From positions 6,510,001 through 6,574,000 of the forward strand of contig NZ_CP117866.1 in the NCBI RefSeq assembly GCF_028736035.1: a stretch of 64,000 nucleotides of DNA, given 5' to 3'. The number at the start of each line of letters is the position of its first letter. Position 1 is the stretch's first letter. The notes under the pieces were generated by a model. It ran no database searches. It saw only the letters and a list, made by a program, of their open reading frames with translations, and was not told the origin of the DNA. Both the position numbers and the translations under genes were made by a program. This DNA comes from Streptomyces sp. T12 (lineage in GTDB: Bacteria; Actinomycetota; Actinomycetes; Streptomycetales; Streptomycetaceae). This document shows, piece by piece, positions 26,654 to 35,979 of this stretch.

Positions 26654-27886
26654 GTGACCGACAAGCCGTCCGAAGGGCCCAGACCGGAATCCACGTCCGA
26701 CCGTGACTCCGGTGGCTCGTCCATATCTGACGAGGCATGGGAGAAGTTCGTCCAGGACGCCGAGCGCGATCGCGCCTCCGCCCCGAAGGAGCCGTCGGCG
26801 CGGGCGCGGATGGTGACCGAACGGCTGCGCGCGCTGGACGAGGCGGAGGCCCGCAAGTCGCGTGCCGGACACCGCTGGGGGAGGAAGAAGACCCCCGCCG
26901 AGCCCTGGCAGCCCGAAGGGTGGCGCACCGGGCCCGCCTGGCAGGAGAGGAACGGCCGGGGCGCACGCCGACGGAAGGTCTGGAGCGCCCTCGGCGTGCT
27001 GCTCGCCGTCGCGGTGGCCGTGATCGCCCTCAAGCCCTCCGCCGCACTGTCCTTGCTGCCCGGCGGTTCGCAGGATGCGGCGGGGGCGTCCGCTCCGGCG
27101 TCGCCGCCGGCCCCGGAGACGAGCCGGCCGAGCGGCGCGCCCGCCGACGCTGCCGGTCTGCCGACGCGGAAGCGGCCCTTCACCGGCTCCCCGGCCGAAC
27201 GCTGGGCCGCGGGTGCGGACGCCCTCGAGGTGCCGAAGGTGTCGAAGGCCGTCGGCGGAGTCCCCGCCGCGCGGATCACGAGGGCACTGGGGCTGACCAA
27301 GGATTTCCTCGTCGCCTCGAACCTCGACCGCGACGCGCTCTACGGCGCCGAACCGAAGAAGGCCCTGGCGCTCGTCGACCCGCTGCAGCAGGACTACCTG
27401 TCCGACCTGCGGTCCGCCCTGCGCCACCCCACGGCGAAGAACGACCCCACGTGGACCTTCACCCGCTTCGACCCCGACAAGGTCGAACTCGTGGGCACCG
27501 AGGTCAGGGTCCGCGGCCGTATGACCGTCGAACCCGGTGACAACGCCGGGCAGGCGCGGATCCGGGCCGACTACACCTTCGTGTATCCGCTGGCCAAGGC
27601 CGGCGGCGGAAACGAGGTCGCCCGCACGATCGTCCGCCGGGTCGTCGAGGTGGACGTCTCGGATCCCGCCAAATTCCAGGGAACCGAGGGGCGCATTTGG
27701 GTGTACGACCTCGACGGTGAGATCTCCAACGACAACTGCCGGGACGGTGACGGTCTCATCCAGCCGCTGTTCCAGGCCGATCTGTACGCCAGTCCCGGGC
27801 CCTCCGGCGAGGTGTTCGACCCGTACGACCGCAGCAGGGAACTGGAGCGGGCCGAGGGCGAGTGCGGCACCGTCTCGCGCACCTGA
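26654..27886 (+). CDS. Single-pass membrane protein, function unknown
   Basis: A 410-residue protein. The cytoplasmic N-terminus (about 1-105) is charged (DEAWEKFVQDAERDRASAP, then a Trp-rich WQPEGWRTGPAW patch). One membrane helix lies at about 108-126 (VWSALGVLLAVAVAVIALK). The outer part has a Pro/Ala linker and a conserved-looking domain with PAERWAAGADALEVPK and a final segment ending ELERAEGECGTVSRT. GTG 26654 is chosen with AGAGGA upstream. I recognise it as a conserved streptomycete protein without known function. It is divergent from the LAXTG gene and ends at a terminator. Confidence 0.8.
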   Translation: MTDKPSEGPRPESTSDRDSGGSSISDEAWEKFVQDAERDRASAPKEPSARARMVTERLRALDEAEARKSRAGHRWGRKKTPAEPWQPEGWRTGPAWQERNGRGARRRKVWSALGVLLAVAVAVIALKPSAALSLLPGGSQDAAGASAPASPPAPETSRPSGAPADAAGLPTRKRPFTGSPAERWAAGADALEVPKVSKAVGGVPAARITRALGLTKDFLVASNLDRDALYGAEPKKALALVDPLQQDYLSDLRSALRHPTAKNDPTWTFTRFDPDKVELVGTEVRVRGRMTVEPGDNAGQARIRADYTFVYPLAKAGGGNEVARTIVRRVVEVDVSDPAKFQGTEGRIWVYDLDGEISNDNCRDGDGLIQPLFQADLYASPGPSGEVFDPYDRSRELERAEGECGTVSRT

Positions 27887-27926
27887 CGACGCCGTAGCCC
27901 GGCAGACAGGCAGCCCGACGGACATG

Positions 27927-27963
27927 AGAAGGGCCCCGCAGGGCGGAGCCGCGGGGCCCTTCT
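27927..27963 (+). terminator. terminator of the membrane protein gene
   Basis: AGAAGGGCCCCGC (27927-27939) pairs perfectly with GCGGGGCCCTTCT (27951-27963), followed by TT. A second perfect stem (GCACCGACG 27971-27979 with CGTCGGTGC 27989-27997) follows at once. Confidence 0.9.
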
Positions 27964-27997
27964 TTCGTCAGCACCGACGTCAGGGCAGCGTCGGTGC

Positions 27998-28436
27998 CTG
28001 GGGAGCGGCGCCGGGGGGTTGCGCCGCTGGTCTGTGGTCCTGTGTGGTCCTTTGGTCCCGTCGGTCTCGACCCTGGCAGGACGAACAAAAATGCCGCTGT
28101 CCGAGACGGGACTTGGAGCTTTCTCGCATCGTGCTGGATGGGCGCGACCGCCGCAACCGCTCGACCCGGCCCTGTACTCCGTTCCGGCATTCCCGCCGGT
28201 CGGCCCCGGGCGTCCCCGGAGCCGACCGTTCTCTTGGGTGACCGGGCTGCTGTCCCCTGCCGTCCGGTCACTTACCTGGAGCGAGGTCCCACGGCGCACG
28301 GGTGATCCGTACGCCTCATCGCTCCAGCGAGCCACGCGTGGTTCTTTCGGGCCCGCCCCTGGCTGGCACGGACACCGGTACCAACGAAGGGGTCCGGAAG
28401 GCGTCACGCACCGGACGGGTGAGAGGGGGCCCGAAC
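27998..28436. other. intergenic stretch with no gene seen
   Basis: About 440 bp between the double terminator and the end of the chorismate mutase gene. Open frames here have no recognisable product and no ribosome binding site. A short less GC-rich patch lies near 28080-28100. I see nothing I can name. Confidence 0.5.
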
Positions 28437-28748
28437 TCAGATGCGACCGCGACACAGTTCGAGGAGCGTCATGGCGAGCGCCGTGCCCGGCTTGCCCAGC
28501 GCCTCGCTGTAGTGGTTGAGGATCTCCATCTCGCGGGAGAGGTTCACACGCCGTCCGCCGGAGGTGATCCGCGCCTCCTGGATGACGGCCGAGACGGCCA
28601 TCCGTTCCTGGATCAGGCCGATGATCCGGTCGTCGAGCGCGTCGATGCGTTCACGGGCGCCGGTGATCACGCCGGCGGCCTCGGCGGTGTGTGCGCCGCA
28701 TCCGGCGTCAGCTGCTGGGGTCCGGGTCGCTGCGGAGGTGGTGGTCAT
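28437..28748 (-). CDS. Chorismate mutase, AroQ type
   Basis: Converts chorismate to prephenate, the branch step towards phenylalanine and tyrosine. The 103-residue protein is a stand-alone AroQ-class domain: helix 1 with RERIDALDDRIIGLIQERMAVSAVIQEAR supplies active-site Arg and Lys-equivalent positions, helix 2 with RREMEIL-like NLSREMEILNHYSEALG, and helix 3 TALAMTLLELCRGRI. No dehydratase or ACT domain is attached. ATG 28748 follows GAGGAGC at good spacing. Its leader (28749-28969) carries a coded Phe/Tyr attenuator, so expression is expected to fall when charged tRNA-Phe and tRNA-Tyr are abundant. guaA is divergent. Confidence 0.92.
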   Translation of the reverse strand: MTTTSAATRTPAADAGCGAHTAEAAGVITGARERIDALDDRIIGLIQERMAVSAVIQEARITSGGRRVNLSREMEILNHYSEALGKPGTALAMTLLELCRGRI

Positions 28749-28810
28749 CTCGGGGGCTCCTCGCTGGATGGGTGGGGCCGCCCCGGAGCGACAGGACCCG
28801 GAAACGCAAG

Positions 28811-28840
28811 ACGCCCCGGAGCCTGTCGGCCCGGGGCGCC
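28811..28840 (-). terminator. attenuator hairpin upstream of chorismate mutase
   Basis: On the minus strand GGCGCCCCGG (28840 downward) pairs with CCGGGGCGTC ending at 28811, with inner GCC/GGC and a GACA loop, giving a very stable stem followed by TTGCGTTT. It lies 23 bp after the stop of the leader peptide and 62 bp before the chorismate mutase start, as expected of an attenuation terminator. Confidence 0.7.
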
Positions 28841-28862
28841 TGGGAAGTCGCTTGTCAGTTGC

Positions 28863-28934
28863 TCAAGCAGCACGACCATGGCAGCCGGCGGGCCGGGTGC
28901 CATAGGTAAAGAGGAAGGTCGGGTGCGTGAGCAT
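28863..28934 (-). CDS. Leader peptide of the chorismate mutase attenuator
   Basis: A 23-codon frame starting MLTHPTFLFTYG and ending GRAA. It holds two Phe and one Tyr codon within five codons (TTC CTC TTT ACC TAT). Those are the end products of the pathway that the next gene feeds. No ribosome binding site precedes the ATG; instead a -10 box ends six bases before it, so the message is probably leaderless. Stalling at the Phe/Tyr codons would be expected to prevent the downstream terminator hairpin. Confidence 0.7.
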   Translation of the reverse strand: MLTHPTFLFTYGTRPAGCHGRAA

Positions 28935-28940
28935 GGGGTC

Positions 28941-28969
28941 AGTATGCCGTGGGGGAGAGCGGTGTCCAA
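28941..28969 (-). promoter_or_regulatory. promoter of the chorismate mutase transcript
   Basis: On the minus strand TTGGAC (28969-28964), a 17-base spacer and CATACT (28946-28941) make a good principal-sigma promoter. Transcription would begin at or beside the A of the leader-peptide ATG at 28934. Confidence 0.65.
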
Positions 28970-29070
28970 GACGGTTCGCATCCTGAGACGGGCTTCGGCC
29001 CCGGGGGGCTCCCGCCGAGCCCGGTAGACTCGGCCTCACACACACCTCGCTCACCGCCGGAAGGCAACCC

Positions 29071-30648
<1,578 letters not shown>

Positions 30649-30668
30649 GCCCCACGGGCGCGTGGGGC
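30649..30668. terminator. bidirectional terminator after guaA
   Basis: GCCCCACG (30649-30656), loop GGCG, CGTGGGGC (30661-30668): a perfect 8-bp stem between the convergent guaA and PNPOx-like genes. Confidence 0.75.
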
Positions 30669-30673
30669 AGGCC

Positions 30674-31147
30674 CTAGGTGCGCTTGATCGTGCGCACGGG
30701 CTCGCCGGGCTGCCAGACCTGGACGACGAGGTACTTGTCGCCCTCGACGTAGGTCCTCACGACCTCGGTCAGCTCGGTACGAAAGAGGTGGAACGGCTCC
30801 GGCGGTTCCACCTCTTCGCCGTATGCGGCCTTCACCTCCGGGTCCTCGACCTCGACCGCCCGCCCGGAGATCCGTACGTCACCGCCGCCCATGGACTGCC
30901 CCTCCCCGGGGTTCGCCTGGAGCGCGAAGCGCGGGTCGCGGCGCAGGTCGAGCGCCTTGAGCGAGTTCGGCATCATGCCGAGCCACAGCTCGCCGCCCAG
31001 GAAGCGGACCTCCAGGCCGGTGGTGCGCGGGGAGCCGTCCTTGCGGAGGGTGGCGAGGACGTGGTGGGTGAAGGCGCCGAAGCGCTCCTCGGCGGTGCGG
31101 GCGAGGTCCGGTTCGGCCTCGGTGAAGGCTGCCCAGTTCACTGTCAT
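30674..31147 (-). CDS. Pyridoxamine 5'-phosphate oxidase-like FMN/F420 protein
   Basis: A 157-residue split-barrel flavin-binding protein. The segment VLATLRKDGSPRTTGLEVRFLGGELWLGMMPNS is characteristic of the PNPOx-like superfamily, which in actinobacteria includes many F420-dependent reductases and haem-binding members. The substrate cannot be read from sequence. ATG 31147 (MTVNWAAFTEAEPD) is the first start consistent with the family; longer upstream readings lack a binding site. It converges with guaA. Confidence 0.8.
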   Translation of the reverse strand: MTVNWAAFTEAEPDLARTAEERFGAFTHHVLATLRKDGSPRTTGLEVRFLGGELWLGMMPNSLKALDLRRDPRFALQANPGEGQSMGGGDVRISGRAVEVEDPEVKAAYGEEVEPPEPFHLFRTELTEVVRTYVEGDKYLVVQVWQPGEPVRTIKRT

Positions 31148-31312
31148 ACGGCGAGTGTGGCGCCGATACCGGACATCTGCTGTCTGGTTTCCGCGACCCC
31201 GGGGGACGTGAGGAGACCGTGACGAGGGCGGGATCTTTACAGAACATCTCTGTTCTCCTGCGCTGACCGACGGTAACTTCCGCCCCGTAAGCACCCCAGT
31301 GCGGGAGGACAC

Positions 31313-32119
31313 ATGCACGGGACGCCCCTCGGGCCCACTCCGCCCTCACCGCTGCCGACCGACCGGTTGCAGTTCGCGATGCCACCGATGCACGAGTCGG
31401 TCGAGGACGAGCGCCGGCATCGCAAGGAACGGCTCGCGGGCGCGCTGCGGCTCTTCGGGCGGCTCGGGTTCGAGGACGGGGTCTCCGGGCACATCACCGC
31501 ACGCGATCCCGAGTTCAGCGACTGCTTCTGGGTGAACCCGTTCGGGATGCCGTTCAAGCACGTCACCGTCAGCGATCTGGTGCTCGCCAACTCCGAGGGC
31601 CAGGTGATCGAGGGCCGCTACCACGTGAACCAGGCGGCCTTCACCGTGCACTCCCAGGTCCACGCCGCCCGCCCGGACGTCGTCGCGGTCGCCCACTGCC
31701 ACTCGGTCCACGGGCGGGCGCTCGCGGCGCTGGGGGAACTGCTGGACCCGATCACGCAGGAGAGCTGCGCCTTCTACGAGGACCACGCGCTCTACGACGA
31801 CTACTCGGGGGTCGCCGTCGACGCCCTGGAGGGCCGCCGGATCGCGGCCGCGCTCGGCTCACGCAAGGCGCTCGTCCTGCGCAACCACGGGCTGCTGACC
31901 GTCGGTGACTCGGTGGACGCGGCGGCCTGGTGGTTCCTGTCCATGGAACGGTCCTGCCAGGTGCAGCTGACCGCGAAGGCCGCGGGGCGTCCGGTGCTCA
32001 TCGAGCATCGGCAGGCCGTGGCCACGCGGGAGCAGTTGGGCGGGGATCTGGTGGCGTGGATCAACTATCAGCCGTTGTGGCAGGACGTGAGCCGGAGCGA
32101 GCCGGATCTGCTGAGCTGA
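31313..32119 (+). CDS. Class II aldolase/adducin family protein
   Basis: A 268-residue metal-dependent aldolase-fold protein. Family signatures are present: GFEDGVSGHIT near the phosphate/substrate loop, the metal-binding pair HCHSVHGRAL, and LRNHGLLTVG with the third His. Members act on small phosphorylated or hydroxy-keto substrates such as L-fuculose-1-phosphate; the substrate here is unknown. ATG 31313 follows GGGAGGA. It stands alone, followed by a GC-rich tandem repeat. Confidence 0.88.
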   Translation: MHGTPLGPTPPSPLPTDRLQFAMPPMHESVEDERRHRKERLAGALRLFGRLGFEDGVSGHITARDPEFSDCFWVNPFGMPFKHVTVSDLVLANSEGQVIEGRYHVNQAAFTVHSQVHAARPDVVAVAHCHSVHGRALAALGELLDPITQESCAFYEDHALYDDYSGVAVDALEGRRIAAALGSRKALVLRNHGLLTVGDSVDAAAWWFLSMERSCQVQLTAKAAGRPVLIEHRQAVATREQLGGDLVAWINYQPLWQDVSRSEPDLLS

Positions 32120-32240
32120 GGGCCGGGAGGCCGGGAGGCCGGGAGGCCGGGAGGGCTGGGAGGCCGGGAGGCCGGGAGGGCTGGGAGGACCGGGAGGGCT
32201 GGGAGGGCTGAGGGGGCCGAGAGGCTGAGGGGGCTGGGGG
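32120..32240. repeat. GGCCGGGAG minisatellite between convergent genes
   Basis: About 120 bp made almost wholly of imperfect 9-10 bp units (GGCCGGGAG, GGGCTGGGA, GGGCTGAGG). It fills the gap between the aldolase (+) and the DUF4429 gene (-). The start is regular and the units drift toward 32240. Confidence 0.85.
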
Positions 32241-33125
32241 TCAGAAGCCCCGGAGGACGACCGCCTTCGTCATCGCGAACTCCTCGTCCGTGAGCACCCC
32301 GTCCCGGTGCAGCTCGCCCAACTCCCGCAGGCGGCGCAGCAGTACGTCGTGGTGGTCGGCCGGGGGTGGCACGGACGCCGCCAGCTGGGGGCGGTCGGCG
32401 TGGTCGACGCCGGGGCGGGTGGACGGGTGTGGCAGGCGGGCGGTGACCGCGGTGGCGACCAGGGCCGTGAGCAGGTCGCGCCGGGCGCTGCCCCACAGGT
32501 CCAGGGCGTACGGGTCCTTCTCCGGCGGCAGTTTGGAGAACACCGTCTCGCGGGTCACGAAGCGCAGGAAGCCGTCCTCGTAGCCGGAGTTGGGCAGCCA
32601 CTCGACCTGGACGAGGTCGCGGATGTTGATGATGCGCGGGCCGGTCGCCCGTTTGACCCGGTCCGAGGTGTCGGACCAGTCGATCCGCACCTGGGTGCCG
32701 TCGAAGGAGACCGTGCCGTCGGAGGAGCGGACGGAGACGGGGACGGGCGGGCCGGGCAGAAGATACGTCTTCGTCGCTTCCTTGGGGATCTGGTCCAGGA
32801 GCAGTGCGTGCCGGATCTCCTCGGCGACGTACTCGGCGACCCCGGCACGGTCGATGTCCACCGTCAGCCGGTACGGATCCGCCGGGTCGGGCAGTCGGCC
32901 GCCCGTCGCCTGGAGCAGCGGGTCGGCGCCCTCACGCAGCCGCATGCGCAGTCGTCCGCGTTTTCGTTCGGGCTCGAAGACGATGCTCGCGACGGCTTCG
33001 AGAGGTACGGCGATCTCCCCGTACGTCTGCCGGAACAGCGGTACGGAGCGATGGAGTCCCGGCGTGATCCGGACCGTTGTGCCGTCGAAGGCCCAGGTCC
33101 CGTCGCGCTGGATGATCTCGGCCAT
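32241..33125 (-). CDS. DUF4429/SHOCT-domain protein
   Basis: A 294-residue soluble protein with two related N-terminal modules (GTWAFDGTTVRITPG at 9-23 and GTVSFDGTQVRIDWS near 136-150), each beginning an antiparallel DUF4429 repeat, a Pro-rich linker, and a C-terminal SHOCT motif (LRRLRELGELHRDGVLTDEEFAMTKA). SHOCT tails are thought to mediate oligomerisation. ATG 33125 is used. Function unknown; DUF4429 proteins are common in Streptomyces. Confidence 0.85.
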   Translation of the reverse strand: MAEIIQRDGTWAFDGTTVRITPGLHRSVPLFRQTYGEIAVPLEAVASIVFEPERKRGRLRMRLREGADPLLQATGGRLPDPADPYRLTVDIDRAGVAEYVAEEIRHALLLDQIPKEATKTYLLPGPPVPVSVRSSDGTVSFDGTQVRIDWSDTSDRVKRATGPRIINIRDLVQVEWLPNSGYEDGFLRFVTRETVFSKLPPEKDPYALDLWGSARRDLLTALVATAVTARLPHPSTRPGVDHADRPQLAASVPPPADHHDVLLRRLRELGELHRDGVLTDEEFAMTKAVVLRGF

Positions 33126-33448
33126 AGGGAAATTCTCGCAGCCGGGTCAACACGACGGCCCCCTCATCACCCGCGCCGACCGGACCTGCGGGATGGGGCG
33201 CGGGCGGTGTACGGCACAATTCGCTGTCGTCGTAAGGGAGTTGTCGGTGGTGCGGACGGCGGCCGCGATGTGCGGTGGCCGGTATGTGAGACCCGGGTGC
33301 CGGTCGTGGGGTCGTGCGGCTATAAGGCCATGAGGCAATACGGCCATGAGGCGATAGTGCCGTGAGGCAATAGGGCCATGAGGCTATGAGGCCATCTGGC
33401 CGCTGGGGTACCAGGTCGTGAGCGTTGTACGGAAGGCGGGCATCGGGC
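33126..33448. other. intergenic region between divergent genes
   Basis: About 320 bp. Apart from the 33326-33395 repeat I see no gene and no confident promoter. The first 180 bp must hold the control region of the DUF4429 gene. Confidence 0.4.
33326..33395. repeat. imperfect 15-17 bp tandem repeat
   Basis: Four copies of a GGCCATGAGGCAATA-like unit (33326-33341, 33342-33358, 33359-33373, 33374-33389) and a partial fifth, upstream of the membrane protein gene at 33449. Confidence 0.8.
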
Positions 33449-34729
33449 GTGGCGGTGCAGGAGGCTGGGCAGGGCGGCGCGGCTGTGGGCGCGCATGGGG
33501 GCGGCTGCACCTGTGGGGACTGTCCGCACGGGGCGCGTGCGGGGCATCGGCGGGCGGTCGCCGAATTCCTGCTGAGACGGGACGCGTTCGCGGCCGGGCA
33601 GGGGCTGCCGGCCGCGGTGGCCCACTCGGCCTCGGCCTCCCGGCAGTGGGTCTCCGAGGAGCTGACGCAGTCGGCGGAACTGGTCGCCGAGCGAGGGCGG
33701 GCCGAGGGCGAGGCGTGGCTGGCGCGACTGTGGTGGCGTACGACGTCGGTGGTCTGGGTTCTGGTCGTGGTGCTGCTGCTGGTGCAGGCGCTCACGGCGA
33801 TCGGGGCGGGGTGGACTTCGGCGCGTACGGCCGGGTTGCTGGCGGCGCTGCTCACGGCCGGGGCGCTGACCGCGGCGTCCTGGTTCCACCGGGCGCGGGG
33901 CGGGGCGCTGGCGCCGGTCATCGGTGAGGACAACCGGCTGTCCACGTCGCGTGCGGTGGCCGGGGCGTGGGTGCTGTTCGTGGCGTACGCCGTGTTGGTG
34001 CTGGTGGGGCAGCTGGTGGCGGCGTCCGGGCACGGGGAGCGCGATGCGCTGATCGCCGGTCTTGAACTCGGGCGGGGGGCCGGTGTGGTGACCGTGCTCG
34101 CCGTGGTGTGTGCGATCGCGGTGCTGGTGCGGCGGGTGGTCGGGGTGCGGGTGTTCGGGCAGCGGCTGCAGAAGGTGCGGGCGGGTCGGCCTCGGGCGGC
34201 GGATCTGCTGACGGATGATGCGGGGCGGGGGACGTTCGCGGACATTCAGTACGTCGTGATCGGCGGGGTTGCCTTGCTGTTCGCGGCGGTGCGGTTGGGG
34301 CGGCGGCCGGATCAGTTGCCCGATCTGCCGTGGGGGTTGGCTGTGGTGGTGCTGATCTCGGCGGCGACGTATCTGGCCGGGAAGTATGCGGAGGGGGGTC
34401 GGCCGGTGATCCTCTCTGTGGTGCGGGCACGGGAGGCCGGTGACCTGGACGGGCCGATCCGTACGGGGGACGACATCGAGATCCGGGGGGCTGGGTTCGT
34501 GCCGCCCGGGGCGCAGGCGGCGGATCGGTTGTCGCGGATGGTGGTGCGGATCGGGGCGGTGCATGTGCATGTGCCGTTGGTGCCGGTGAGCGGGGGGTTC
34601 AGCAATCCGACGGATGCGGTGCTGAGGGTGCCCGTGCCGGCGGACGTGGAGCCGGGGCGGGTGGAGGTGCAGGTGGTTACTGCGGCGGGGGTGGAGACCA
34701 ACCGGTACGGCATTGATGTGACTGAGTGA
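33449..34729 (+). CDS. Polytopic membrane protein with Cys-rich N-terminus, function unknown
   Basis: From GTG 33449 the protein has 426 residues; TTG 33425 and GTG 33455 are alternatives. The N-terminus contains CTCGDC, which could bind metal. Hydrophobic segments at about 100-120 (VVWVLVVVLLLVQALTAIG), 128-148, 172-196, 210-235, 275-295 and 305-320 suggest five or six membrane helices. The C-terminal 100 residues (from about RTGDDIEIRGAGFVPPG) are beta-rich and resemble an IPT/TIG-like fold by pattern only. A structured repeat element starts right after its stop. Confidence 0.65.
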   Translation: MAVQEAGQGGAAVGAHGGGCTCGDCPHGARAGHRRAVAEFLLRRDAFAAGQGLPAAVAHSASASRQWVSEELTQSAELVAERGRAEGEAWLARLWWRTTSVVWVLVVVLLLVQALTAIGAGWTSARTAGLLAALLTAGALTAASWFHRARGGALAPVIGEDNRLSTSRAVAGAWVLFVAYAVLVLVGQLVAASGHGERDALIAGLELGRGAGVVTVLAVVCAIAVLVRRVVGVRVFGQRLQKVRAGRPRAADLLTDDAGRGTFADIQYVVIGGVALLFAAVRLGRRPDQLPDLPWGLAVVVLISAATYLAGKYAEGGRPVILSVVRAREAGDLDGPIRTGDDIEIRGAGFVPPGAQAADRLSRMVVRIGAVHVHVPLVPVSGGFSNPTDAVLRVPVPADVEPGRVEVQVVTAAGVETNRYGIDVTE

Positions 34730-34734
34730 CGGGG

Positions 34735-34968
34735 CCTCCGGCGGTTGGGCGGGGGTGCCTCCGGCGGTGGGGCGGGGGTGCCTGCGGCGGCCTGTGCGGG
34801 TGGGGTGGGGGTTCGCGTTGCGCCTGCGGGTCGGTGGGTGGGTCGGGGCCGTGCCGGGGGGTGTCCGTCCTCGGTCCGGCGGCTCGGTTGCGCAGGAGGT
34901 GCTGTGTGTTGACGCCGGCCGCTGCGGGCGGACACCCCCGGCACGTCCCCTTCCCGCCGTACGCGGGT
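34735..34968 (+). repeat. dispersed structured intergenic element, copy A
   Basis: About 230 bp closely matching 59747-59963. It opens with two 23-bp GCCTCCGGCGG-type units and a partial third, then a long imperfect stem: GGGGCCGTGCCGGGGGGTG- (34845-34867) pairs with -CCCCCGGCACGTCCCC (34929-34950) around a 61-base internal region, then CCCGCCGTACGCGGG. There is no coding sequence. It begins 5 bp after the upstream gene's stop. Confidence 0.85.
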
Positions 34969-35142
34969 GCGGGCCGGTGGGGCCACCGGTCTTGTCCCGG
35001 GACCGGAACCGAAGGCTGAAACGCACACCCAGCCGGGCCAAGACAGAAAAAGCGGGCGGGACAGGATTGAGCCGCGGCGGCGTTGCGTACGTATGGTCTT
35101 CTGAGGGGTCACGGCACGGCGGGCGAGAGGCGGCTACGGGCG

Positions 35143-35673
35143 ATGACTCACGGTATGCACACGGGCACGCACTCCCCTTACCTAGACGGCGACCGCAACT
35201 GGCGGGATACCGCCAGCAGGTACGCACTACTGCCGCTCCGCGTCTTCCTCGGCGTCACCTTCATCTACGCCGGCCTGGACAAACTCACCGACAGCGCCTT
35301 CATGAAGGAAGCCGGCTCGGGGTCGATCGGCGACATGATGCGTGCCGTTCGTGACTCGGCGGCCATTCCGGCCATGGTCGACCTGTCGTTGGAGAACCCC
35401 GTCGCTTTCGGCTATGCCATCGCCTTCGGCGAGCTGGCCGTCGGTATCGGCACCCTGGTCGGGCTGCTCGCCCGGGTGGCGGCACTCGGCGGTGCGCTCA
35501 TCTCGCTGAGTCTGTGGTTGACGGTGAGCTGGGCCTCTGACCCGTACTACTACGGCAATGACCTGGCTTATCTGATGGCCTGGCTGCCCCTCGTGCTTGC
35601 GGGCGCCCCCATGTTGTCCCTGGATGCCGCGCTTCGCACGCGGCGAAGGCAGCGGACGGGAGGCTATCGGTAG
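35143..35673 (+). CDS. DoxX-family membrane protein
   Basis: A 176-residue protein with four membrane helices: LLPLRVFLGVTFIYAGLDKL (about 30-49), one near 92-110 (FGYAIAFGELAVGIGTLVG), one near 115-132, and YLMAWLPLVLAGAPML near the end. The RVFLGVTFIYAGLDKL signature is typical of DoxX/TQO-D proteins, linked to quinone-dependent thiosulfate oxidation or redox protection. ATG 35143 has GAGAGG 12 bases upstream; ATG 35155 is an alternative. No partner oxidoreductase is adjacent. Confidence 0.82.
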   Translation: MTHGMHTGTHSPYLDGDRNWRDTASRYALLPLRVFLGVTFIYAGLDKLTDSAFMKEAGSGSIGDMMRAVRDSAAIPAMVDLSLENPVAFGYAIAFGELAVGIGTLVGLLARVAALGGALISLSLWLTVSWASDPYYYGNDLAYLMAWLPLVLAGAPMLSLDAALRTRRRQRTGGYR

Positions 35674-35727
35674 CTCCGGTCCAGTCGGCGGGGCTGCTGG
35701 TGGTGTGTGCCGGGGCCGGCCCGTGGG

Positions 35728-35979
35728 TCAGGGGTGTGCGTCGGTTTGGGGCTCCGGGGGAGCGGGGGTCGTTTCACCGGGCGATCGGTGGCGTCTGCGT
35801 ATCGCCCGGGTCAGGACCGCTACCGCGCCTGCCAGGCACAGGCCGCCCACGACCAGCGGGATCACCACGAACCACGGTGTCTCCCAGGCACCGCCCGCGT
35901 CACCGGCGTAGATGATGCCCGCGAGGGTCAGGGTGGTGCCGGCGACCAGCCTGCCGGGCTGGAACTCATGACGTAGCAC
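35728..35979 (-). CDS. Small two-helix membrane protein
   Basis: An 83-residue protein with hydrophobic segments at about 10-27 (LVAGTTLTLAGIIYAGDAG) and 37-60 (FVVIPLVVGGLCLAGAVAVLT), then a basic and Pro-rich tail. Its start overlaps the stop of the PspC-domain gene by 14 bp, so they are translationally coupled. It presumably belongs to the same envelope-stress unit. No known family recognised. Confidence 0.75.
   Translation of the reverse strand: MLRHEFQPGRLVAGTTLTLAGIIYAGDAGGAWETPWFVVIPLVVGGLCLAGAVAVLTRAIRRRHRSPGETTPAPPEPQTDAHP

Noticed and set aside
27994..28305. 103-codon open frame downstream of the double terminator
   Set aside because: Begins inside a hairpin, has no ribosome binding site and a product without domain-like pattern.
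28302..29027. Plus-strand open frame across the chorismate mutase leader
   Set aside because: Runs antisense to a clear gene and its attenuator, with no homology and no binding site.
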